In this document: positions 26,099 to 34,118 of the stretch, in pieces | Layout: each line of letters opens with the position of its first letter | Numbering within the stretch: position 1 is the stretch's first letter | Assembly: GCF_039543185.1 (NCBI RefSeq) | Contig: NZ_BAABJG010000045.1 | Span: 1-64,000, forward strand | Reading direction: 5' to 3' | Origin: Paenibacillus_S vulneris | Lineage (GTDB): Bacteria; Bacillota; Bacilli; Paenibacillales; NBRC-103111 | DNA: 64,000 nt | Program-made: the position numbers and the translations under genes | Notes under the pieces: generated by a model | Databases searched by the model: none | What the model saw: only the letters and a program-made list of their open reading frames with translations | What the model was told of the DNA's origin: nothing

Positions 26099-26144
26099 GG
26101 CACCGAGCCACTGAGTTGATCAGTGGCCCGGTGCCTGTTGTTTA
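26099..26144 (+). terminator. glmS terminator
   Basis: A long, nearly perfect hairpin: GGCACCG-GCCACTG (26099-26113) pairs with CAGTGGC-CGGTGCC (26121-26135), followed by TGTTGTTT. It lies about 140 bases after the glmS stop. Confidence 0.85.
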
Positions 26145-26257
26145 TAGGATTCATGCCTGAATCTCTGTGCCGTTTTTGAATGTGAACCGAATGTTCAAAA
26201 CAAGCTTCGCCAAGAATCTGTCGTAGTTTCGCCTTTAGTGACGGTAATTCCAATCGG

Positions 26258-27238
26258 TTATAACAATAACTCCATGGCTGTGCGTTCTTTTTCCGCTATC
26301 TCGAGCAACAGCTTTGATGCATGCTGCAGATCCTGAAGGCTCCCTTTTCTTCCCGCATGGTCGATCGAAGCAGAGACATCGACCCATAATGGGGCGATTT
26401 CCGTAAACAAACGGCAGGCTTGTTCGATCTTCGGGTCCTCCAGCCGATCGGCGCATTCTTTCAAGAAATCCCGGTACAAATTCCGAAACAAAGCTCCACC
26501 TGTTCCCGCTCGTTCCATCAGCATTGCGATCAGGGATAGATCCTGTTCGGGATTTTTGACACGAGAAGGCCATTTCAGAATTTCGCTGCTCATCCTGACG
26601 ATGCCTTTATTTCCGATATTGCGAATAGGCGGATTTAAGTAGTCAGACGCATTGTTGGCTAAGGCAGCACGTATAGCTGGAATAAGCGGGGGCAAAGCGC
26701 CGATGGGCTCGATCGTAAAAGAACGATTCCGCGAACTCATGGGCCCCTTAGCATTTCTGGCCGAACCCAGGCTTGTCAAACGCGTCTCTACCAGACCGCC
26801 TTGCTGTCTGGTGTCGGCCATGTAGGCATATTCATCATTGTAGCCGTATAGGACCGCATAGTGACCGGCAAAGTGGACCTTGTTCGTGAAATAGTCCAAG
26901 TAATAGGAATCCAATTTCAGCCCGACTGGTATTCCGCGATCGATGCAATGCCGTACGTTATTCCAGGCTTTGTCGACGGATGACGTTTCTTGATTGTTGA
27001 CGGTCAAACCCAGCCTAATAGCAAGGTTGGCCGTCAATATATCTGGTTTTACCCTTCCTCCGATGAAAGGAACATCCATTCCTTTCGAATCCCAATAAAT
27101 GAATCCTAGCCCCTGCCCTAGTCCAAAAAGCATCGGTTCCGATAGCCGGACTTCCGCAAATTGCAGTAAATTGCCTAAGGCAGTTGTCTCACAATGATCT
27201 CCTTGATAAGGGACGAATCCTTCAACAATGCTTCCCAT
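26258..27238 (-). CDS. BtrH-like protein (BtrH_N and DUF4872 domains)
   Basis: A 326-residue soluble protein. The N-terminal part (about 1-140) resembles the BtrH_N family: GDHCETTALGNLL with a candidate Cys nucleophile, 'GIPVGLKLDSYYL' and HFAGHYAVLYGYND with a candidate His. The rest resembles DUF4872. BtrH acts as an acyl-carrier-protein:aminoglycoside acyltransferase in butirosin synthesis. No antibiotic genes are present here, so the substrate is open. It overlaps the PadR-family regulator gene by 17 bases and is probably co-expressed with it. Confidence 0.82.
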   Translation of the reverse strand: MGSIVEGFVPYQGDHCETTALGNLLQFAEVRLSEPMLFGLGQGLGFIYWDSKGMDVPFIGGRVKPDILTANLAIRLGLTVNNQETSSVDKAWNNVRHCIDRGIPVGLKLDSYYLDYFTNKVHFAGHYAVLYGYNDEYAYMADTRQQGGLVETRLTSLGSARNAKGPMSSRNRSFTIEPIGALPPLIPAIRAALANNASDYLNPPIRNIGNKGIVRMSSEILKWPSRVKNPEQDLSLIAMLMERAGTGGALFRNLYRDFLKECADRLEDPKIEQACRLFTEIAPLWVDVSASIDHAGRKGSLQDLQHASKLLLEIAEKERTAMELLL

Positions 27239-27791
27239 ATTCCCCTGACTCCCCCATTAATTCGTTAATTAGATTGGAAACGAATTTGCGTTCACTGTCG
27301 ATCAAGATGATCGGATGCAGGAACAGCGCCCTTACGTTCAGCGGCAAATGGTCGCAGCCTTGCGCTTCGTACTTCTGCCGTATTTTGGTTTCAGCAGCTC
27401 TGAGAAAATCCAACCTAGCCCGAAGAGCGGCGATGGCCTCGTCTTTTCCGATTAGAGGCAAAGCAGCCAGTCCGAGATCGAAGCGGATGTCGCGCTCCCG
27501 TGATGACGATAGACTGTCAACAATTTCGTTTTTTAATCTGTTCATACCGCTTTCGGTTAGAGCAAACTGGGTCGGAACGGGTCCTTTGCCGAACTTACTG
27601 TCGGGTCCATCGGAAACGATCCATCCTTTGGTGCTCAATTTCTTCAGTCCTGTATAAATTGATGTCGTGCCGATATTTGCCCATTCCCGATAACCTCGAT
27701 GATTGACCATCTTCATAATATCGTACCCCGAAACATGACGGCACTCAGCGACCAATTGCAGCAGTATAAATTCTACGTTCGATAAATGCAT
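27222..27791 (-). CDS. PadR-family transcriptional regulator
   Basis: A 189-residue protein with a PadR winged helix at the N-terminus: SNVEFILLQLVAECRHVSGY, 'TTSIYTGLKKLSTKGWI', and 'TQFALTESGMNRL' in the wing. The helical C-terminal half (about 85-180) mediates dimerisation in this family. The stop lies inside the downstream BtrH-like gene. A 20-base palindrome 37 bases upstream is a candidate operator. PadR proteins often repress their own operon and respond to small molecules. Confidence 0.9.
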   Translation of the reverse strand: MHLSNVEFILLQLVAECRHVSGYDIMKMVNHRGYREWANIGTTSIYTGLKKLSTKGWIVSDGPDSKFGKGPVPTQFALTESGMNRLKNEIVDSLSSSRERDIRFDLGLAALPLIGKDEAIAALRARLDFLRAAETKIRQKYEAQGCDHLPLNVRALFLHPIILIDSERKFVSNLINELMGESGEYGKHC

Positions 27792-27827
27792 GCGGGACTC
27801 CTCAGATCATTTTATTCCACATATGTA

Positions 27828-27847
27828 ATATATCACTAGTGTAATAT
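27828..27847. promoter_or_regulatory. Palindrome upstream of the PadR-family gene
   Basis: The central CACTAGTG (27834-27841) is a perfect palindrome, and ATAT flanks match at two bases' distance on each side. Its position between promoter and start suits self-repression by the PadR-type protein. Confidence 0.5.
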
Positions 27848-28147
27848 AAGATCAACATCCGAACAGAGGATGGAAATACGGTGGCTGTCGCTGTTTCTAT
27901 TTTCGGGCACAGTCTAATACTTTACTTTTCTCAAAACAACGGGCAGGATAGCTACAACGCGGAATAGTCTAACGGGAAACAATAAGGCGGCGAAAAAAGT
28001 CATCAACAGGAAGCCTGCTCAGCAAGTGCTTCGATAAATCTTGCATACATGGGCCATTACTATACAGTTTTACGACTTACGGGAGGTTTTTTCATTACAA
28101 ACGAGGTGCAGGCCTCTTGACGATAGGTTAAATTTGGAATAAAATAA

Positions 28148-28165
28148 TGTCAGTCACCACTGACA
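28148..28165. promoter_or_regulatory. TetR-type operator candidate
   Basis: TGTCAGT (28148-28154) and ACTGACA (28159-28165) are perfect inverted arms around CACC, 33 bases before the TetR-family start. Length, symmetry and position are typical of TetR autoregulatory sites. Confidence 0.65.
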
Positions 28166-28198
28166 GACATTTTGTAATCTGCAGAAAGGGAGATGATC

Positions 28199-28813
28199 AT
28201 GCGTCAAACTAAGCAAGAGAGCGCGGAGAAATTGTTACGGGCTGCGATCGACCTAATTTCAGAGAAAGGCTACCACAGCGTCACGACAGAGGAAATCGCC
28301 TCATCTGCCGATTTAAGCGAAAAGACGCTTTTTCGACATTTCGGTAGCAAGCAAAATTTGCTGGAAGCCGCCCTTGAACGATTTCATTATGCCGAAGAGA
28401 TGCGAGCACTCTTCAATGAGCAGATTGTATGGGAGTTAGAAGCCGACCTTCTAAGCATCAGCAAAAAATATCATGACATCATGAACCGAGACCGAAAGCT
28501 GATTCTGATCGCCTTAAAAGATGAGGTCCATATCCCCGGCTTTAAAGAACGCCGACTGCAGCATCCCCGCCAACTGTTGACGTTTCTGACAGATTACTTC
28601 ATTACGATGAGCGAGAAAGGAAAAATAACTTGTTCGAACCCCACTATGCAGGCGTTTACATTCATGATGGCTCAATATGGCGCGTTCATTAACGATTTGG
28701 AAGCTGGTAACAATTATCCTGGTATCAGTCTCGATCAGTTCATACAAGAGAACGTGAAAATCTTCGTCAGTTCTCTAACTCTTTCCAAAACAAACTATGA
28801 AAAGGAGCTGTAA
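28199..28813 (+). CDS. TetR-family transcriptional regulator
   Basis: A 204-residue regulator. The N-terminal TetR helix-turn-helix is intact: AAIDLISEKGYHSVTTEEIA, then SEKTLFRHFGSKQNLLEAAL. The C-terminal helical domain is the ligand and dimer part. The track of start codons offers an ATG at 28193, but AAAGGGAG ends directly before it. The ATG at 28199 has proper spacing and is preferred. A perfect 18-base palindrome lies upstream. The DUF1801 gene begins five bases after the stop, so this is an operon, possibly including the SRPBCC gene. Confidence 0.92.
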   Translation: MRQTKQESAEKLLRAAIDLISEKGYHSVTTEEIASSADLSEKTLFRHFGSKQNLLEAALERFHYAEEMRALFNEQIVWELEADLLSISKKYHDIMNRDRKLILIALKDEVHIPGFKERRLQHPRQLLTFLTDYFITMSEKGKITCSNPTMQAFTFMMAQYGAFINDLEAGNNYPGISLDQFIQENVKIFVSSLTLSKTNYEKEL

Positions 28814-28818
28814 AAGAA

Positions 28819-29160
28819 ATGATGAATCAGGAAGTTTCCGCATTTATCGAGAACCTTGATCAACCATGGAAAATCGAGGTCAGCAACCAACTACGCCAGA
28901 TGGTACACCAGGTTATACCGGAAGCCGAAGAACGCATTCAATACAAAAAGCCCCATTTCCTGAAACACGGACATTATGCAGCGGTTATATCACCATCGAA
29001 AGATGCCATTGCATTTATGATCATGAATGCTTCCGGCCTTACGTTTCCGAAAGGATTTGAAGGGCCCGACGAGAGGAAATGGCTAAAAATCCGTAAAGAA
29101 GATACACCCGATTACGGTCTCCTGGCCAATCTGCTGGTTCAGGCTTCAAGCACTCTGTAG
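28819..29160 (+). CDS. DUF1801-family small protein
   Basis: A 113-residue protein matching DUF1801/YdhG-like proteins: 'QLRQMVHQVIPEAEERIQYK', then KPHFLKHGHYAAVISPSKD and a C-terminal 'RKWLKIRKEDTPDY'. The fold is small alpha/beta and the function unknown. Two adjacent ATGs are possible starts (28819 or 28822). GGAG from the end of the TetR gene serves as ribosome binding site. It lies between a TetR regulator and an SRPBCC protein, both commonly linked to small-molecule handling. Confidence 0.82.
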   Translation: MMNQEVSAFIENLDQPWKIEVSNQLRQMVHQVIPEAEERIQYKKPHFLKHGHYAAVISPSKDAIAFMIMNASGLTFPKGFEGPDERKWLKIRKEDTPDYGLLANLLVQASSTL

Positions 29161-29218
29161 CAAGCTTTCACATTTATCATTGGGCATAGTTTCCCTTCAA
29201 AATTAAAGGAGGATTGTC

Positions 29219-29731
29219 ATGGATAACGATCTGAAACAATCGTTTGAAATTGTTATTACGCGTGTATTCGATACCCCTCGCGAACTTGTATTTAAAGCAT
29301 GGACAGAGATCGGGCATTTCGCGAAATGGTGGGGACCAAAGGGTTTCACCCTCGAAGTCGTTAAAATGGACGCCCGATCAGGTGGCGAGTTTTTAGGCTT
29401 TCAGACGTCTCCCGACGGAAATCACGTCATGTGGGGAAAATTTGCATACCAAGAGGTAGTCGAACCTGAGAAAGTGGCTTTTATCCAATCCTTTTCCGAT
29501 GAGCAAGGCAATACGATCCGAGCGCCTTTTAGTGCGAACTGGCCTCTTGAAGTTATGAATATCATCACGCTAGAAGATGACGAAGGTAAAACTGTATTAA
29601 AACTGAAAGGTGGCCCTGTGAACGCATCCGCTGAGGAACAAGAAGCCTACAACGGTATGGCACCAATGCTTCAACAAGGTCTTGAGGGCACTTTCGATCA
29701 ACTTGCTGATTATCTTGTCTCCCTAAAGTAG
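29219..29731 (+). CDS. SRPBCC/AHSA1-domain protein
   Basis: A 170-residue member of the START-like SRPBCC superfamily (Activator of Hsp90 ATPase homologue 1-like). The signature FEIVITRVFDTPRELVFKAW is followed by FAKWWGPKGF, with 'GGEFLGFQTSPDG', and it ends 'GLEGTFDQLADYLVSLK'. These proteins have a deep hydrophobic ligand cavity, and bacterial members are mostly uncharacterised. AAAGGAGG gives a clear start. It is co-directional with the TetR and DUF1801 genes, 58 bases on, and is followed by a strong hairpin. Confidence 0.9.
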   Translation: MDNDLKQSFEIVITRVFDTPRELVFKAWTEIGHFAKWWGPKGFTLEVVKMDARSGGEFLGFQTSPDGNHVMWGKFAYQEVVEPEKVAFIQSFSDEQGNTIRAPFSANWPLEVMNIITLEDDEGKTVLKLKGGPVNASAEEQEAYNGMAPMLQQGLEGTFDQLADYLVSLK

Positions 29732-30412
29732 AAAAGCGATAAAAAAGTTAATCGACCAAAAATAACTTTAATCACTTTGAACCATTACGTTTCAGCTAAA
29801 CGGGTATGTTAGTTCAATCAAACAGCGGCAGTCTAGGACTTTATTTTTCAGCCTTAGACTGCCGCTGTGTCTGTTTCAAAATGGACAAAGTCTGTGGTTA
29901 CTTCAGCGGGCTGGGAAGTAAACTTCGGCTATCAATGGTCTGGCTTTTCGCCGCTAGTTGGTGGAGTTTTAAGTCTGTTTGATTTGAAGAGCTGCTATTT
30001 CGAGGTGCATTACTTGTCAGCTGATCCGCTGGTTTGGTGTCCGGTTGGAATTGTTCTCCCGGCAGCCGCATTTGGAGCTTTTATTTAATGATCAATTAAT
30101 CAAGTACAAAATCGTATTGCATTGAAGTATGTGCCGGTAAAAGCAGGGTTCGAATTCCAGGGAGTAAATAAAGAACATGAAAGTACAAGTCGGCTCTTTT
30201 AAATACGGGATTTACATATTAAGCACGCCTAATATGTAGATTCTTTTATTTTTCGCGACTTAGGATAAAAAGCATTATCGAGGATCGATGGATGCGCTAA
30301 CGGTCAGGGAAGTTTGATTTTAGCTTTTTTCTCCCAGAAAGGTTCTGCATGCTTATGATAAGCTGTAATGAAATGGAGGAATTGTTAAATAAACTATTTT
30401 TCATAAGGGGCG
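29732..30412. other. Long intergenic stretch without a supported gene
   Basis: About 680 AT-richer bases. They contain the hairpin at 29822-29878 and a 73-codon open frame (29867-30088) that lacks a ribosome binding site and resembles nothing I know. No complete gene, tRNA or IS end is recognisable. It may hold decayed sequence. Confidence 0.6.
29822..29878 (+). terminator. Strong hairpin after the SRPBCC gene
   Basis: CAGCGGCAGTCTA (29823-29835) pairs with TAGACTGCCGCTG (29855-29867), with GG/CC inside. It is followed by TGTCTGTTTC. It probably terminates the TetR-DUF1801-SRPBCC unit. Confidence 0.65.
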
Positions 30413-31408
30413 ATGCAGCTAATGCTGAAATTGAGGTATCTTTTCAATAATGCAGACTTGGCGGAAATGGTTTTAAAAAATTGGCACTACGATGAGGATT
30501 CGATAGGGATGTTTAAGCATTATCGCATATCGTCAAACGCCATTTATCCGTTTAAATCGGAGGGTAAGACCCATCTATTACGTTTTGCACCCAAATCGGA
30601 AAAGGTAAAATCGAACATACAGGCGGAACTTGATTTTATTTCGTATTTGCGTAGCAAGCAGTATGGAGTTTTAGAATCGGTTGCATCAAAGCATGGCGAA
30701 AAGCTTGTGGAGGTACGAACTCCTTGGGGGGAATACTATTCCTCCGTATTTAAGCGTGTTTCCGGTGTTCAGCTTAGTAATACCGATATGAGTGACGGGA
30801 TCCTATTCAGCTATGGAAAAGCTCTAGGAAGGCTCCACCGCCTTTCAAGTCAATATGTACCCGGCCGATACGAAAGATGGTCCTATATGGATGTTCTGAG
30901 CTGGATTCAGAATGTGCTCATGGAATTTCCGGAAGAGACGGAAGCCTTACATGAGGTGAAGTTACTTCGAGATTTTTTTGATACGATCCCGAAATCCAGC
31001 AGCAATTTTGGGCTCATTCATTATGATTTTGAATGTGATAATATATTTTACGATGAAGAAACCGATTCATGTAATGCAATAGATTTTGATGATGCTATGT
31101 ACCACTGGTATGCGATGGATATTGAGCAGGCGCTCAATCATTTGCAGGAGCACATCTCCTATGAACTAATGGAACAGAAGAAACAATGCTTTATAGACGG
31201 TTACTTGACAGAATATGCTATCCCATATCATTTAGATGAGCTTTTACCAGCATGCAGACGATTTGCTAATTTATACGGCTATGCAAGGATTTTAAGAGCT
31301 GCTGAAGAGAAGTGGGATCATGAGCCTGACTGGATGATGAATTTGAGGAAAAGACTGAAAAAAAGGCTGAAAGAAGCATCTACTTCCTTCGGAATTCCAC
31401 TCTTTTGA
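30413..31408 (+). CDS. APH-fold phosphotransferase family protein
   Basis: A 331-residue kinase-like protein of the aminoglycoside phosphotransferase/choline kinase superfamily. The catalytic loop is FGLIHYDFECDNIFYD (HxDxxxxN) and the metal-binding segment is NAIDFDDA (Asp before Asp), near residues 203 and 225. Family members phosphorylate aminoglycosides, homoserine, choline or other small molecules; the substrate here is unknown. AAGGGG lies close to the ATG at 30413, and an ATG at 30422 is an alternative with more usual spacing. It shares a terminator-like hairpin with the convergent reductase gene. Confidence 0.85.
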   Translation: MQLMLKLRYLFNNADLAEMVLKNWHYDEDSIGMFKHYRISSNAIYPFKSEGKTHLLRFAPKSEKVKSNIQAELDFISYLRSKQYGVLESVASKHGEKLVEVRTPWGEYYSSVFKRVSGVQLSNTDMSDGILFSYGKALGRLHRLSSQYVPGRYERWSYMDVLSWIQNVLMEFPEETEALHEVKLLRDFFDTIPKSSSNFGLIHYDFECDNIFYDEETDSCNAIDFDDAMYHWYAMDIEQALNHLQEHISYELMEQKKQCFIDGYLTEYAIPYHLDELLPACRRFANLYGYARILRAAEEKWDHEPDWMMNLRKRLKKRLKEASTSFGIPLF

Positions 31409-31410
31409 GA

Positions 31411-31440
31411 AATAATGACCCCTCAAAAAGGGGTCATGGC
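31411..31440. terminator. Hairpin between convergent genes
   Basis: ATGACCCCT (31415-31423) and AGGGGTCAT (31429-31437) form a perfect 9-bp stem with a short loop. T-runs are poor on both strands. Confidence 0.5.
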
Positions 31441-31468
31441 GAAAGGGAAAGAGAATCGGCATAAACTT

Positions 31469-31987
31469 CTAGGACACAGTTCTATCGATCGCATAGCGCA
31501 GTTGAACGACGCCGCTGCCTAGGGGCTTGCAGTCCAGCAGCTGCACAGGCTTAAAACAATAGTTATCTTTGTCAATCAAGAGATTTAGTCCTCTACCTTC
31601 CAATACAGGTGCCACGTTGAAAATCACTTCGTCTACAAGTCCCAGACCCAGGAATGAATTGTGAATATCTGCGCCTCCGCTAATAAGAGCGGTCTGATGG
31701 CCTCTCTCCCCCAGGTAGTCCAAGGCTTCCTCCGGCGATCTTACAACCTTTACCCCCGGAATTTCCGCGGCGCTTTTAGAAACTACCACGATATCGATAT
31801 CGGCAAAGGGCCCCGGTCCGCCGTTACCGCGCATTCCTTCGAAGGTTCGGCGACCGACAATGAAATTCCCTGCAGCTTTGGCATGTGCAAAGAAGTCGTC
31901 CAGCGATTCTTTTTTCGGCGGATTTTCGGGACCGGATTGAGCATAATTGCCATTGGCGGTTAACGTTGCCCATACAATGTTTTTCAT
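31469..31987 (-). CDS. RibD C-terminal/dihydrofolate-reductase-like protein
   Basis: A 172-residue protein with the RibD_C fold (NADPH-dependent reductase related to DHFR). It starts MKNIVWATLTANGNYA and contains GNFIVGRRTFEGM, 'ALISGGADIHNSFL' and 'VDEVIFNVAPVLEGRG', the usual motifs of this family. The ATG at 31987 has AGGAGG eight or nine bases upstream; a longer reading to 32005 contains that site inside it. It is divergent from an HxlR-type regulator that is likely to control it. Substrate unknown. Confidence 0.87.
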   Translation of the reverse strand: MKNIVWATLTANGNYAQSGPENPPKKESLDDFFAHAKAAGNFIVGRRTFEGMRGNGGPGPFADIDIVVVSKSAAEIPGVKVVRSPEEALDYLGERGHQTALISGGADIHNSFLGLGLVDEVIFNVAPVLEGRGLNLLIDKDNYCFKPVQLLDCKPLGSGVVQLRYAIDRTVS

Positions 31988-32175
31988 ATTTTTATTCCTC
32001 CTCATATTCGCGTTGCGATATTGCTAGGATAGCTGCTGCCACCCGTTCCAAACGTTTTTGATGAACTTCATGTTGTTCCGTCCTTCCTTCACATCTTAAT
32101 GGATCTATGCTACATTTGAAAAGTAGTTACATTTAAGTGCAATAGTTTCAAAAAATAAACTACGGAGTGATCATA

Positions 32176-32538
32176 ATGATGGATCGATCCTGTCCTGGTA
32201 CGGTAGAACCTATCCTGGAAATCTTGGATAGCAAATGGATGCTTCTTCTCCTATTTGAGCTGTTCAACGGGAATCAGCGATTTGGTGAGCTGCGCCGTAA
32301 ACTGCAGCCGATTAGTCCTAAAACCTTGACCGATCGCTTGCGGCTGCTGGAGGAAAAAGGAATCGTCACGCGCACCCTTTATCCAGGCGTCCCGCTGCAC
32401 GTCGAATATGACCTTACCGAGAGCGGTAAGGCGCTGCAGCCGATTTTTGAAGCGATGTGGACGTGGACCCAAGAGCATGGCGCATCTCTACGGAACAAGA
32501 CGAACGAGAGGGATCAAGAGGCAGATCGGGTAATGTGA
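32176..32538 (+). CDS. HxlR-family transcriptional regulator
   Basis: A 120-residue winged-helix regulator of the HxlR/MarR-like group. The N-terminal DRSCPGTVEPILEILDSKW includes the conserved Cys. 'RFGELRRKLQPISPKTLTDR' is the recognition segment and 'VEYDLTESGKAL' the wing. GGAG eight bases before the ATG at 32176 supports this start over the GTG at 32167. HxlR members respond to oxidants, aldehydes or small molecules and often control a divergent enzyme gene, here the RibD-C reductase. Confidence 0.9.
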   Translation: MMDRSCPGTVEPILEILDSKWMLLLLFELFNGNQRFGELRRKLQPISPKTLTDRLRLLEEKGIVTRTLYPGVPLHVEYDLTESGKALQPIFEAMWTWTQEHGASLRNKTNERDQEADRVM

Positions 32539-32568
32539 ATCGGAACGAAGGTATGATTCAATCAAGAG

Positions 32569-32617
32569 TACACCAAAACGCATTGTCAGCAAGAGCAGCA
32601 GTGCGTTTTTGGGTGTG
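32569..32617 (+). terminator. Hairpin downstream of the HxlR-family gene
   Basis: Bases 32570-32582 pair with 32602-32616 (ACACC...CGCA with TGCG...GGTGT), with two single-base bulges. No T-run follows, so efficiency is uncertain. Confidence 0.45.
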
Positions 32618-32741
32618 CCGCCGTTTCCTTCAAAGGACAAGATCACAGTAGACTGGAAGCTCTCCTTGTCAAGTAGGAAGCTGCCGCATAGAGCACGAAT
32701 GATATAGGCGCACATACATTAGGCAGAAGGAGGAAACGGAG

Positions 32742-33284
32742 ATGAATTCTTTAGTTCGAACGGTTAGCAGCATTCCATGGCATCGCCTGACGACCGCCTA
32801 TGGAAGAGGAACGGACATACCACAGCTCCTGGAAACCAGGCAATATGAGGAACTGGCCAATTTGATCGAGCATCAAAGCACCTTATGGCAGACGACGCCC
32901 TGGGTATTGCTTATGCTTCTACAGGAGCTGGTAAAACAGGATCCGGAGAAGGTCTCACCGGAGGAAATAGAGCTCTACTTGGCTGTTGCTTCAGCTATTA
33001 CCGTGGATCACATGAGCTCACAAGATACGGTTGAGACGATGAACGAACTGCTGGACGAAAAATACTTATGGCCGGAGAATGATGAAGAAGACGAATTAAG
33101 TTGGGAGGAAGAGGAGCCGCCGGGATATGAGAAAAAGCCCTTTTTCAGCTATTATTATTTCAGTTATGTATTGCTGAAAGAGGCAGCCCCCGTTTTCATC
33201 GCCATAATGAACAGTAATGATCAGCTTGCTCCTGCTATTCGAGAGCTGCTGCGTATGCTCGAGCTAGAGGCTGTCAGTGAATAG
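32742..33284 (+). CDS. Acidic protein of unknown function
   Basis: A 180-residue, strongly acidic protein starting MNSLVRTVSSIPWHRLTTAYG. A helical region contains 'YEELANLIEHQSTLWQTTPW'. An acidic stretch of Asp/Glu with WEEEEPPGYEKKP precedes an aromatic-rich FFSYYYFSYVLLKEA. There is no signal peptide. AGAAGGAGG precedes the ATG, which supports translation. The sequence style (small, acidic, Trp-rich) recalls immunity-type or adaptor proteins, but no toxin gene is adjacent and I do not recognise a family. Confidence 0.7.
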   Translation: MNSLVRTVSSIPWHRLTTAYGRGTDIPQLLETRQYEELANLIEHQSTLWQTTPWVLLMLLQELVKQDPEKVSPEEIELYLAVASAITVDHMSSQDTVETMNELLDEKYLWPENDEEDELSWEEEEPPGYEKKPFFSYYYFSYVLLKEAAPVFIAIMNSNDQLAPAIRELLRMLELEAVSE

Positions 33285-33330
33285 AATGGACGAGACGGCA
33301 TTAAAGGATCTGGTGAGATCACACATCACA

Positions 33331-33370
33331 CAGTGAAACCGGCCTAAAAACCGGTCTGGTTTCACTTTGC
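33331..33370. terminator. Hairpin between the acidic protein gene and the AraC fragment
   Basis: AGTGAAACC (33332-33340) pairs with GGTTTCACT (33358-33366), with a nested GG/CC. It lies between convergent genes and may serve both. Confidence 0.6.
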
Positions 33371-33408
33371 TGATTCGTGCTGCGCCCCCCACTTATCGAT
33401 TTCTGAAA

Positions 33409-33792
33409 TCAATTTGTACTTTTCTGCTTTTTATATGCTAACGGTGTCATGTGCATTGATTTTCTGAATTGATGGATGAAGTAGCTTGTACTATTGAATC
33501 CTACCTGGTAAGCAGCATCCGTGATATTGTTCTCGGGCTGCTGCAGTAAAATCAGGCTTTTTTGAATGCAGTATTCCATCACATAATTCAAAAGCGCCGT
33601 CTTTAGAAACCGTTTGAAATACCGGCAGCATTCGGACCTGCTCAATTGTTCGGCCCTCGCCATCTCCTCTAAACTTATCCTCTCGGCAAAATGCAGATGA
33701 ATCCGCTCTTTTGGGAAGCTTAGAGCCACTAGCAGCTGTAGTAACAACCGTCTTTTGGTTGAAAGATTCCTTTGGCTGGTTTCAATGGATCA
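33409..33792 (-). pseudogene. C-terminal fragment of an AraC-family regulator
   Basis: The reading frame from a stop at 33792 to 33409 encodes little more than an AraC-type DNA-binding domain: 'ISLEEMARAEQLSRSECCRY' and 'ITDAAYQVGFNSTSYFIHQF', then PLAYKK. Full-length family members of this style have about 170 further N-terminal residues, with a cupin sensor. No in-frame or shifted continuation is seen upstream, and the only starts are TTG codons without a ribosome binding site. A 112-residue expressed protein is possible but a 5' truncated remnant is more likely. Confidence 0.7.
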
Positions 33793-34118
33793 TGGCTATG
33801 ATGCTTATCTTGACTTTTAACAGGGGAGCTTCATCAAACCGTTAGCTGCTCCATTCTTACATCAAAACTTATCATTTTTCATGTACAAGCAGTCGATCTT
33901 TCGGCCGCTTTTGTTCTACCTTGATTGCAGCCTATTAAGATCATTACTCAAACCGATCGATTGCATCGGAATCTCGTGATTGTTGCTTCATGGCGGGAAA
34001 GGTACACTTTGGATATAACAAACAACACCATCGAGCCAGCTTACATGGTTTCAACCGTTGTCCGTTGGAAACTTGCAAGTTCATCATTTCACCCATTAAT
34101 GCTTGGGAGGTTTTCGTT
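33793..34118. other. Intergenic region upstream of the frameshifted hydrolase
   Basis: About 325 bases with no supported gene. Open frames here lack ribosome binding sites. The missing N-terminal part of the AraC gene would be expected here, but I cannot find it in any frame. Confidence 0.55.

Larger units (their letters stand above)
27792..28192. other. Divergent intergenic region between padR-like and tetR-like genes
   Basis: About 400 bases with no supported gene. It holds the PadR candidate operator (27828-27847), a CAGTCTA-containing segment (27910-27930) that recurs imperfectly at 29829-29849, and the TetR candidate operator (28148-28165). I see nothing else in it. Confidence 0.7.

Noticed and set aside
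29867..30088. Possible 73-residue protein
   Set aside because: No ribosome binding site, starts inside a terminator-like hairpin, no recognisable features.
30143..30160. tRNA T-arm-like sequence GGTTCGAATTCC
   Set aside because: The flanking bases do not form a T-stem, acceptor stem or anticodon arm; probably chance.
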